Part shown: piece by piece, positions 6,706 through 12,870 of the stretch
How positions within the stretch are numbered: position 1 is the stretch's first letter
Layout of the letters: each line of letters starts with the position of its first letter
Source of the DNA: an uncultured Treponema sp.
Lineage (GTDB): Bacteria > Spirochaetota > Spirochaetia > Treponematales > Treponemataceae
Direction: 5' to 3'
Assembly (NCBI GenBank): GCA_938045195.1
Contig: CALINC010000070.1
Location: forward strand, 1-12,870
DNA: 12,870 nt
Notes under the pieces: model-generated
Told to the model about the DNA's origin: nothing
Database searches by the model: none
Seen by the model: the letters and a program-made list of their open reading frames with translations, nothing else
Translations under genes and position numbers: made by a program

Positions 6706-7776
6706 TCATATACGCATATTATATTTTTTTATAATTCCGGGAAAAGCTTTTAATTTAATTTCTTCGCCGGAGGATGTAAGAAGAATGCCGTCAAATAGCC
6801 CATAAAGTGTATGGTATTCGGTTTTAAACAAAACGGCATTTACACGCTTGTAATTATCCGATACGGGAGTAAAAACCAAATCGACCATAGTTTCGGTATC
6901 TTGTATAATCCATCGTCCCATAACACCGAAAGGGCGGGTAATTGTTACCGGCGGCAGCGGTGTACGCTCCCCGTTATAAAGTAAAATATTTTCGTTATAG
7001 GTTTTACTGTCGGGTGCAATTGAAGTGTTTATTTGAAACACAAGCATTTTGCCGTTTATTTTCCCTATGCCCGTTACTAGGCTCCGCGTTGTCCGCAAAC
7101 CCGTATACGTTTTCCGTATGTCAAGCAAACCTGCCGATGTTTCTTTATTAAACTGAATATCGTTGTTGTAGCCCAAACTTATCCAGCCTTTTACAGCCCC
7201 GCTTTGTACCGAAATTGCTTGACATCTTCTGCTTACCCGGTATGGAACAACACAACTGAAATCCACTGCCTCATTTCCGGTAATATCCAAATCCAATCGG
7301 CCTTCGCAAGCAGGACGCGAATCATTGGTAAGAAAATCAAAATCACAGTGAAGTTTACCGTGAGAGAGACGCGAAAAAATGCGGGCATACCGATGCTTAG
7401 TTCTGCATGCGGTTATACTGTAGGCAATATATTTAGGCTGGTGAATAAATCTGCCCGGTAAATATTGCCTATACGCAAATTTTTGACCTGTTTTACGTAT
7501 CCAAAACGTCGTTTCCATAAAAGAAAAAACAAAGCCGGAAAAAAAAGCCGCTTCACCTATAACCTCATCATCGCAAAACAAAAAACGCAAGGCTTCGGTT
7601 ATCCTCAAATTCGTAATTGCAGGCGGAAGGGGAAAATTCCCAAAGGGTCTGTGAAGTCCGCGTATATCAAAGTTTTTAAAACAACCTTTAAAAGAACCGA
7701 AAAGGGGTGTACCGTTTACTACGGGCTTTTCAGGAGCTTGTTCTATTTTTCGGGTGTATAATTTTCCAAAAGGCAT
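6706..7776 (-). CDS. DUF2804 family protein of unknown function
   Basis: I recognise this 356-residue protein as DUF2804-like, but its function is not known. Family-type segments are the central GIGKINGKMLVFQIN region (236-250) followed by NENILLYNG (261-269), and later MVDLVFTPVSDNYKRVNA (297-314) with YGLFDGIL (325-332). The rest is rich in aromatic residues and predicted strands, consistent with a beta-sandwich or barrel. There is no signal peptide and no long hydrophobic helix apart from a short aromatic stretch at 78-92, so it is probably cytoplasmic or peripheral. Many members end with an acidic, tryptophan-containing C terminus; this one ends FPGIIKKYNMRI, which looks shortened or divergent. 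Start ATG 7776 has AGAGGT upstream that overlaps the trkH stop. It sits six bases after trkH in the same cluster. Confidence 0.75.
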   Translation of the reverse strand: MPFGKLYTRKIEQAPEKPVVNGTPLFGSFKGCFKNFDIRGLHRPFGNFPLPPAITNLRITEALRFLFCDDEVIGEAAFFSGFVFSFMETTFWIRKTGQKFAYRQYLPGRFIHQPKYIAYSITACRTKHRYARIFSRLSHGKLHCDFDFLTNDSRPACEGRLDLDITGNEAVDFSCVVPYRVSRRCQAISVQSGAVKGWISLGYNNDIQFNKETSAGLLDIRKTYTGLRTTRSLVTGIGKINGKMLVFQINTSIAPDSKTYNENILLYNGERTPLPPVTITRPFGVMGRWIIQDTETMVDLVFTPVSDNYKRVNAVLFKTEYHTLYGLFDGILLTSSGEEIKLKAFPGIIKKYNMRI

Positions 7777-7782
7777 AATGGT

Positions 7783-9243
7783 TTACCTCTTCCAAAACGC
7801 CGGCATAAAATAAATTATCATCGTATAGAGCTCCAACCTTCCTGCAAGCATTACAAACGAAAAGAAAATTTTTACGGCAGGAGAAAAAGCTGCAAAGTTT
7901 CCAGCCGGTCCTACGCTCTTAAAACCCGGTCCTACATTCCCGATTAAGGCAAAGGCGGCACTTATCCCCGTAAGCATATCGGCACCGTCTGCAACGGCTA
8001 CTAATGCCGTAATTAAGCCTAAGAAAAAATAGCAGAAGATAAAACCGGCAATATTATATACAATGTCCTTTCTTCCCGGTCTGCCGTTTAGCCGAATACT
8101 AAAAACACCATGCGGATATAAAAGACGTTTTGCTTCAATACCTGCTTGTCTTTTTAAAACTAACCAGCGGATAACTTTAATATTTCCCGAAGTTGAACCC
8201 GAACACCCTCCTATAAACATCAGCACAAATAAAACCAATTTAGGGAATTCCGGCCATAAATCATAATTTACCGTAGAGAAGCCCGTAGTAGTTAGTATTG
8301 AAATAACTTGAAAAAATCCATGCCGTAAACTATTTGCAAATCCGTATATCGGAAAAATCGAAATTGAAATTAAAGCAGTTGCAACAAGAATAATACGAAA
8401 ATAGGCTTTTAACTCGGAGTTGGCAAAAACTTCTTCCGCATGACCTGTAAACAAATGAAAATATAAACTGAAATTTATACCGGCAAGCAGCATAAAAACC
8501 GCACAGATTATATCAACCGCAGGCGAATTAAAACCGCCGATATTTGCATTTTTTGTTGAAAAACCTCCGGTTCCCAGTGTTGCAAATGTATGGCATAATG
8601 CCTCAAGAAAAGGAAGCCCTGCAATCATTAAAAGAATAATTTGTAAGACCGTCATACCAAAGTAAATAAACCAAAGAGCTTTTGCCGTATGCGTAATTTT
8701 TGCCGTAACCTTACCCTTATCAGGACCTGACGTTTCGCTTTTAATTAAACGAAAACCGCCGACCCCCAAAAGAGGAAAAAGGGCAACCGTTAAGGCTACA
8801 ATCCCCATGCCGCCTAACCAGTGCATTTGGCACCGCCATAGGTGAATAGACATAGGGCAGCTTTCGGCATCGGTCAATATTGTGCCGCCTGTTGTAGAAA
8901 AACCTGAAACGGATTCAAATAAAGCATCTACAAAACTGGGAATTGCATTGGAAAAGTATAAGGGGAAAGCGCCGAAAATACAGGCAGTAACCCATGCAGC
9001 AGCTACCAGCATTATTCCGCCTTCGGTTGAGAGTTTTATCTTTTTGCCTCTTCCTAAAAAGAACAAAATCGCAGCAATGCCGCAAACGCTTACCATAGGA
9101 ATTATGAATGACTGAATTACAAAGGTTTCATTTTCGTAAATTGCCGCTAAAACCGGAATAACAAAACTAATTGCAATAATTGCCAGAATCATAAAAATAA
9201 TTCTTACATATTGAAATAATTTGCTTTGAACAATGTGCGCCAT
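7783..9243 (-). CDS. trkH: Trk potassium uptake channel subunit TrkH
   Basis: TrkH is the potassium-conducting membrane subunit of the Trk/Ktr family; its gating depends on the cytoplasmic TrkA ring. The 486 residues match the normal length and form about ten to twelve membrane segments. All four pore loops are present: GFSTTGGT (114-121), GTGGFST (224-230), TTTGFST (318-324) and GNVGPGF (435-441), each with its filter glycine. The C terminus AGRLELYTMIIYFMPAFW is typical. The gene starts four bases after the trkA stop, with GGAGG inside the end of trkA, so subunit synthesis is coupled. It looks complete and functional; no key filter residue is missing. Confidence 0.94.
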   Translation of the reverse strand: MAHIVQSKLFQYVRIIFMILAIIAISFVIPVLAAIYENETFVIQSFIIPMVSVCGIAAILFFLGRGKKIKLSTEGGIMLVAAAWVTACIFGAFPLYFSNAIPSFVDALFESVSGFSTTGGTILTDAESCPMSIHLWRCQMHWLGGMGIVALTVALFPLLGVGGFRLIKSETSGPDKGKVTAKITHTAKALWFIYFGMTVLQIILLMIAGLPFLEALCHTFATLGTGGFSTKNANIGGFNSPAVDIICAVFMLLAGINFSLYFHLFTGHAEEVFANSELKAYFRIILVATALISISIFPIYGFANSLRHGFFQVISILTTTGFSTVNYDLWPEFPKLVLFVLMFIGGCSGSTSGNIKVIRWLVLKRQAGIEAKRLLYPHGVFSIRLNGRPGRKDIVYNIAGFIFCYFFLGLITALVAVADGADMLTGISAAFALIGNVGPGFKSVGPAGNFAAFSPAVKIFFSFVMLAGRLELYTMIIYFMPAFWKR

Positions 9244-9247
9244 CGCT

Positions 9248-10648
9248 TTATCGGCCTCCGAATAATTCTATAATCTCGCTGCTTTGAGAAGATTTTACAA
9301 TAAACACAATTTTATCGCCCTCATGTATTTCAGTATCACCGTTCGGAATAGTACAGCCGTTTTTGCCGGTAATCAAAAGAACAAGATATATTCCGTGCCG
9401 GGCAATATCCTTTAATTGTTTTCCTATTACCTGCGATTTTTCCGAAACATACAGCTCAATAATTTCAAGTTTACCGTCGCCCATTGTATGCATTCCGGTT
9501 ACATGTTCATTTACAAGATGCCCCATAACGGAATCGACAACAACATCTTTAAACGAAACGGCAACATCAATTCCGATTTTATATGCAACATTTTCGAGCA
9601 TAGAGCTTTGTACAAGAGAAATTGTTTTATAAACGCCTAGAGTTTTAAGATATGCACAAACAATCATATTCAATTCGTAATTCGGCGTTGTACAAATAAC
9701 CAAATCGAAAGTGTCAAGTTTTATTTCTTCTATAAAGGATTCGTCTGTAACATCTGCACGGTGTACGGTTGCATGCGGAAATTGAGCGGAAATTTCCTTT
9801 GCCCTTTTGTCGTCTTTTTCTATGATAGTTACTTTCCATTTTTGGTTAAATCCCTGAGGAAGCAGCTTTGAAAAAAAAGACTTATTTGCAGAATTCGCCA
9901 AAAGATATTCTGCAACATTTTCACCGATTTTTCCCATTCCTACTAAAGCAATTTTTTTAAATTCCTGTGTTTGAAATCCTGACAAATCGTAAAATTTTTC
10001 TATGTATTCCGGCTTTGTTAAAATTGAAATACGCGTATTTGCCGTTAATATCGTATTTCCCGAAGGAATTTTATTTCTGCCGTTTTGTTCGACGCTCACA
10101 ACAATAAACGGAACATCAATATGCTTATGAATATCAAAAATGCTTAAACCGTCAAGTACGCTTTTTTCGCAGACATTAAACCGTGTAAGCTCATAGCTGG
10201 AATTCTCAAATGAAAGAATATCGCTGACGGCACCATGCTCGATAGCTTGAATGACCGCTTGAGCGGCCTCTTCGTCAGGATACACGAGGGCATTGATGCC
10301 AAGCGTCCTGTCATCGGAAAAATTAAGCGATTTGACATAATCTTCATTGCGTACACGGGCAATTTTTAGAACGTCGGGAGCAAGGCTTTCGGCAATGCCG
10401 CAAATTATCATATTCAGCTCATCTGAATCGGTAACGGCAACTAAGGCATTTGCCTTTTTTATTCCGGCATCAAGCAGGGTTTGAGTATCGTTTCCCGATG
10501 CCTGAACCACCATGCAGTCAAGCCTATTGGCTGCATGACGGGCAACTTCCTCATCTCTTTCGACAAGAATAACATCGTGTTTTTTTCGTATTAAACGGCG
10601 CGCCAATTCCGAGCCTGTAATACCGCCGCCTATAATAATAATTTTCAT
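9248..10648 (-). CDS. trkA: Trk potassium uptake regulatory subunit TrkA
   Basis: TrkA is the cytoplasmic nucleotide-binding regulator that gates TrkH. The 466-residue protein has the classic double RCK layout: a Rossmann domain with GGGITG (7-12) and acidic E30, a first TrkA_C domain (about 150-215), a second Rossmann domain with GMGKIG (237-242) and acidic E277, and a second TrkA_C domain (about 385-465). Both glycine motifs are intact, so NAD(H)/ATP binding is expected in both halves. A hydrophobic and basic insertion (about 254-270) interrupts the second Rossmann fold. The gene heads the cluster trkA-trkH-DUF2804-ygjP. There is no Shine-Dalgarno sequence before ATG 10648, and the best -10 box ends only seven bases upstream, so the mRNA may be leaderless. 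Confidence 0.94.
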   Translation of the reverse strand: MKIIIIGGGITGSELARRLIRKKHDVILVERDEEVARHAANRLDCMVVQASGNDTQTLLDAGIKKANALVAVTDSDELNMIICGIAESLAPDVLKIARVRNEDYVKSLNFSDDRTLGINALVYPDEEAAQAVIQAIEHGAVSDILSFENSSYELTRFNVCEKSVLDGLSIFDIHKHIDVPFIVVSVEQNGRNKIPSGNTILTANTRISILTKPEYIEKFYDLSGFQTQEFKKIALVGMGKIGENVAEYLLANSANKSFFSKLLPQGFNQKWKVTIIEKDDKRAKEISAQFPHATVHRADVTDESFIEEIKLDTFDLVICTTPNYELNMIVCAYLKTLGVYKTISLVQSSMLENVAYKIGIDVAVSFKDVVVDSVMGHLVNEHVTGMHTMGDGKLEIIELYVSEKSQVIGKQLKDIARHGIYLVLLITGKNGCTIPNGDTEIHEGDKIVFIVKSSQSSEIIELFGGR

Positions 10649-10655
10649 AACTATA

Positions 10656-10684
10656 ATGATACACCAAATTAAGATTTTTGGAAA
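10656..10684 (-). promoter_or_regulatory. Candidate trkA promoter giving a leaderless transcript
   Basis: The - strand shows TTTCCA (10679-10684, 4/6), a 17-base spacer, and TATCAT (10656-10661, 5/6). The predicted start site is at or next to the A of the trkA ATG. The same TATCAT -10 is used by the flhA promoter. The -35 is mediocre. Confidence 0.45.
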
Positions 10685-10804
10685 GTGCTTAAAACCGATT
10701 GAAAACGATTATGAATGGAATATTAATACCGCAACGGATAGCTGTAAAAGTTGGAATTTTGTAAGTTACTATATTATAAAGAAATAAAATTTTAACAAAA
10801 ATTT

Positions 10805-10826
10805 AAAAAAACTTGAAAAAAACTTG
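10805..10826 (+). repeat. Tandem 11-base A-tract repeat upstream of the symporter promoter
   Basis: AAAAAAACTTG occurs twice in perfect tandem (10805-10815 and 10816-10826). The end of the second unit overlaps the -35 box. One unit is close to one helical turn, so the A-tracts are in phase. They would bend the DNA or act as an UP element. The rest of 10649-10876 holds the two divergent promoters and no gene. Confidence 0.6.
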
Positions 10827-10852
10827 CATTTCCGCAAACAGGGTGCTACAAT
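10824..10852 (+). promoter_or_regulatory. Extended -10 promoter of the DAACS symporter gene
   Basis: TTGCAT (10824-10829) is followed by 17 bases and TACAAT (10847-10852), with the extended element TGC directly before the -10. Transcription should start near 10859. The leader is then about 18 bases and consists mostly of the ribosome-binding site AGGAGG (10863-10868), eight bases before the ATG. Confidence 0.7.
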
Positions 10853-10876
10853 ATATTATAACAGGAGGAAGCTTAT

Positions 10877-12151
10877 ATGAATAAAAATCTTGTATGGATG
10901 ATATTAGGCGCATTCATCCTTGGTTTGGCTGTCGGTATTGTTTTTTGGCAAACGGGAGTCAATATTACCGGTTATGTAACATGGGTTCAGCCTTTCGGGC
11001 AGATACTTGTTTCCATGTTAAAAATGATTGTTATTCCGGTTATTTTGCTATCTCTTATTTCGGGAGCGGCATCGCTTCCGACAAAAGAATTCGGTAAAAT
11101 CGGAGTAAAGGTAATTGTCTGGTATTTCTTAACGTCTCTTTTTGCCGCAGTGGTAGGTTCTTTTTTAGCCGTTGCTTTTAATCCGGGTTCAGGAACTTCC
11201 CATGCAGAATGGGCAGGGCTGATGAAAAGTGCAGCAGGTGAAGTAAATCCCGCATCGGCAGGCTCTTTAACAGATGTATTTTTGAGCATGTTTCAAAACC
11301 CGTTTCAAGCACTTGCTCAAGGAAACTTTTTAGCGATAATTGTTTTCTCTATTGCTTTTGGAATTGCACTGAAAATAATTTCTGAAAGTGAAAATCCTAA
11401 ATTAAGGGAGGGAGCATCGCAATTTTTAAATATTGTTGAAACATGTAAAGAAACCGTCTTTAAGATGGTAGACTGGATTTTAGCATATTCTCCTATAGGT
11501 GTCTTTTGTCTTACGTCGGTCAATTTTGCTCAATACGGTTCAACATTATTCGGTCCGTATATTATGCTAACACTCGGCGTAGTAATCGGCATTATGGTTA
11601 TGGTATTTATCGTTTATCCCGTAATGATAGCGGTTTCTACACGAAAAAATCCCATAAGTATTATGATGAAAATAAGAGAGCCGATGCTTACTTCTTTTGT
11701 TACCCGAAGTTCGGCAGCAACCTTACCCGTTTCACTGCGTGCTGCAAAAGAAGAACTTAAAATCAGCGACAATCTTTCTTCATTCTCACTGCCATTAGGT
11801 TCAACCGTAAATATGGACGGGGTATGCGTACACTTGCCGATGTTTGCCGTTTTAGCCGCAAATATGTTCGGTGCTGAAATGGGCTTTATCCCGCTTGTAG
11901 TTTTGGTTATAACAACCGTTTTGGCATCTGTCGGAGCGGGCGGCGTACCCGGAGGAAGTTTAATGCTTCTTTTCATTATCTTACAGAATATGAATTTGGG
12001 ACCGGAACAAATTGCAATTATCGTAGGGCTTGCCCTCGGTATAAATCCCATTTTGGATATGTTTGAAACAATGAATAACGTAACGGGCGACCTTGTCTGT
12101 ACGTATTGTGTTGCAGAAATGTCCGATATGATAGAAAAAGATACCAAATAA
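10877..12151 (+). CDS. DAACS-family amino acid/dicarboxylate:cation symporter, probably for a non-acidic substrate
   Basis: This 424-residue membrane protein belongs to the glutamate/dicarboxylate:cation symporter family (GltPh/EAAT fold), which imports amino acids or dicarboxylates with Na+ or H+. It shows the HP1 motif TRSSAATLP (276-284), PLGSTVNMDG in TM7 (306-315), HP2 GAGGVPGG (353-360) and DMFETMNNVTGD in TM8 (394-405). N401 and D405, which hold the amino acid backbone, are kept. The arginine that binds the side-chain carboxylate (R397 in GltPh) is glutamate here, and the TM7 threonine (T314 in GltPh) is V316. Both changes argue against glutamate, aspartate or C4-dicarboxylates and for a neutral or basic amino acid. 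It is a single-gene unit with a strong promoter and AGGAGG at ideal spacing. Automatic naming as a proton/glutamate symporter would probably be wrong. Confidence 0.9.
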   Translation: MNKNLVWMILGAFILGLAVGIVFWQTGVNITGYVTWVQPFGQILVSMLKMIVIPVILLSLISGAASLPTKEFGKIGVKVIVWYFLTSLFAAVVGSFLAVAFNPGSGTSHAEWAGLMKSAAGEVNPASAGSLTDVFLSMFQNPFQALAQGNFLAIIVFSIAFGIALKIISESENPKLREGASQFLNIVETCKETVFKMVDWILAYSPIGVFCLTSVNFAQYGSTLFGPYIMLTLGVVIGIMVMVFIVYPVMIAVSTRKNPISIMMKIREPMLTSFVTRSSAATLPVSLRAAKEELKISDNLSSFSLPLGSTVNMDGVCVHLPMFAVLAANMFGAEMGFIPLVVLVITTVLASVGAGGVPGGSLMLLFIILQNMNLGPEQIAIIVGLALGINPILDMFETMNNVTGDLVCTYCVAEMSDMIEKDTK

Positions 12152-12159
12152 AAGTACAT

Positions 12160-12197
12160 GAGAGGGGGTAATTCCGGCACAACGGTTTTATCCTCTC
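12160..12197 (-). terminator. Two-tier hairpin between the convergent symporter and lipoprotein genes
   Basis: GAGAGG (12160-12165) pairs with CCTCTC (12192-12197), and inside it CCG (12174-12176) pairs with CGG (12183-12185). On the - strand the hairpin is followed by ATGTACTTTTATTTG, so it fits termination of the lipoprotein gene. The + side lacks a T run, so any role for the symporter transcript is weaker. Confidence 0.5.
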
Positions 12198-12211
12198 TAG
12201 TCAAAAAACTA

Positions 12212-12745
12212 TTACATTCTTACAAAATGTAAAAGAAGTTCCTCATCGTTTGAATAAAATCTAATTGATATTTGATCAATTTCTGCAAATGCAGTATTTT
12301 TAAGATTATTCATAAAGGCTTTATCAAAAGGAAGTCCTATAGTATTTGAAGAATCCAGTATTTTTTCGGAATTTATACTCATGGAAAAGACATAATTCAG
12401 CTCATCTTTTTTATGTCCCTTTTTCCAAGTACCGCTGTAAGAGGTAATTCCCGAAGTCGCTCCAAATTTGCCGTTTTTTAAAAAATTAATTTTTGCCGTA
12501 TCCATATTCGCATCAAGGCTCAAAAAATTTCCGCTCATATTTATACCGGCAAGCCGCCAAATTCTTTCGGTTAAATAATCTTGCACCGGAGCTTCCGGAG
12601 GCTGCTGCTTATAACCGTAATCTTTTATTTTTGCAGGATGTTCGGCATGCGGCGATTTTGCCGCAGAAACGGTTTTAACGGTCTTACAGGCACTAAACGC
12701 CAAACAAACACTCGCAATAAAAAAAAGCAAAAACAGTCTTTTCAT
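12212..12745 (-). CDS. Putative lipoprotein with META/HslJ-like domain
   Basis: The 177-residue product starts with MKRLFLLFFIASVCLAFSAC, a signal peptide ending in a relaxed, spirochaete-style lipobox (FSA before C20). It should be lipidated and membrane-anchored on the outer side of the cytoplasmic membrane or beyond. A low-complexity linker (about 21-58) leads to a domain beginning ERIWRLAGIN, with KINFLKNGKFGATSG and SYSGTWKKG. This resembles the META/HslJ fold, whose members are often stress-linked, but the usual cysteine of the GCN motif is absent, so the match is by pattern only. It ends ISIRFYSNDEELLLHFVRM, a plausible final strand. No Shine-Dalgarno sequence precedes ATG 12745, and a -10 box lies seven bases upstream. 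It converges on the symporter gene and diverges from the tRNA gene. The exact function is unknown. Confidence 0.72.
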   Translation of the reverse strand: MKRLFLLFFIASVCLAFSACKTVKTVSAAKSPHAEHPAKIKDYGYKQQPPEAPVQDYLTERIWRLAGINMSGNFLSLDANMDTAKINFLKNGKFGATSGITSYSGTWKKGHKKDELNYVFSMSINSEKILDSSNTIGLPFDKAFMNNLKNTAFAEIDQISIRFYSNDEELLLHFVRM

Positions 12746-12752
12746 ATTCGTT

Positions 12753-12781
12753 ATTTTATTTTAATATGAAAAAAAAATCAA
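12753..12781 (-). promoter_or_regulatory. Candidate promoter of the lipoprotein gene
   Basis: The - strand reads TTGATT (12776-12781), 17 bases, then TAAAAT (12753-12758). The predicted start lies at the base before the ATG (12745), so translation would be leaderless or nearly so. The -35 box lies inside one arm of an inverted repeat. Confidence 0.5.
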
Positions 12782-12803
12782 TATCCTCTTGATTTTTTTT
12801 TCA
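12767..12803. repeat. Perfect 15-bp inverted repeat between the lipoprotein and tRNA genes
   Basis: TGAAAAAAAAATCAA (12767-12781) and its exact complement TTGATTTTTTTTTCA (12789-12803) flank a 7-base loop, TATCCTC. Each arm holds a TTGATT hexamer facing outward, one for each divergent gene. It may be an operator-like symmetric promoter core. Its T run also resembles a terminator, but no gene is transcribed into it from either side. Confidence 0.65.
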
Positions 12804-12817
12804 ATTTAGTATAGCAT
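12789..12817 (+). promoter_or_regulatory. Candidate tRNA promoter
   Basis: TTGATT (12789-12794) is followed by 17 bases and TAGCAT (12812-12817), or by 15 bases and TATAGC (12810-12815). The first choice would start transcription about eight bases before the mature tRNA. Confidence 0.4.
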
Positions 12818-12831
12818 GATCTTCGGTTATT

Positions 12832-12870
12832 GGGGTATTAGCTCATCTGGTAGAGCGATTGGTTCGCAAT
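12832..12870 (+). tRNA. tRNA-Ala (CGC anticodon), 5' part, cut by the window end
   Basis: The 39 bases fit positions 1-39 of a tRNA: acceptor strand GGGGTAT, TA at 8-9, D-stem GCTC/GAGC around ATCTGGTA, one G, then anticodon stem ATTGG and loop TTCGCAA. The loop places CGC at 34-36, which reads the alanine codon GCG. G3 is consistent with the G3:U70 identity pair of alanine tRNAs, but the partner strand lies outside the window. Position 15 is T rather than the usual purine. The amino acid call rests on the anticodon alone. Confidence 0.8.

Noticed and set aside
11614..12204. A 196-codon open frame on the - strand across the symporter gene
   Set aside because: It mirrors the well-supported symporter reading frame and shows no domain, start signal or promoter of its own.
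12767..12803. The T-rich inverted repeat as a rho-independent terminator
   Set aside because: Both flanking genes are transcribed away from it, so there is no upstream transcript in this window to terminate; the promoter reading fits better.

Overview
This 12.9 kb window looks like chromosomal DNA from a low-GC spirochaete, most likely a Treponema of the denticola/pedis type. The basis is the AT-rich base composition, a flagellar export gene, and a lipoprotein with a relaxed lipobox. Family identities are read from motifs by eye and the genus is an inference. All genes look intact, and I see no phage, transposase, CRISPR array or integron. No gene-free stretch exceeds 300 bases. The content is mostly housekeeping and transport; I found no clearly new multi-gene system. 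The observations most worth checking are regulatory layouts and substrate-determining residues.

Left part (1-3749). A short dispersed-repeat copy at the left edge precedes a znuC-znuB metal ABC transporter pair on the + strand, with no substrate-binding protein gene in view. It converges on a long-chain acyl-CoA synthetase gene on the - strand, with a strong hairpin between them. A second, shorter copy of the repeat lies upstream of the synthetase gene.

Middle part (3750-10648), all on the - strand. flhA stands alone with its own consensus-like sigma-70 promoter. Upstream of it lies a tight four-gene cluster, in transcription order trkA, trkH, a DUF2804 gene and a YgjP-type metallopeptidase gene, with gaps of only 4 to 7 bases. 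TrkA and TrkH form a potassium uptake system; why the last two genes travel with it is unknown.

Right part (10649-12870). A divergent region holds the trkA promoter and, on the + strand, a strong extended -10 promoter preceded by phased A-tracts. The latter drives a DAACS-family symporter whose key acidic-substrate residues are replaced. A META/HslJ-like lipoprotein gene on the - strand and a tRNA-Ala(CGC) gene on the + strand, cut by the window end, diverge from a perfect inverted repeat whose arms carry both candidate -35 boxes.
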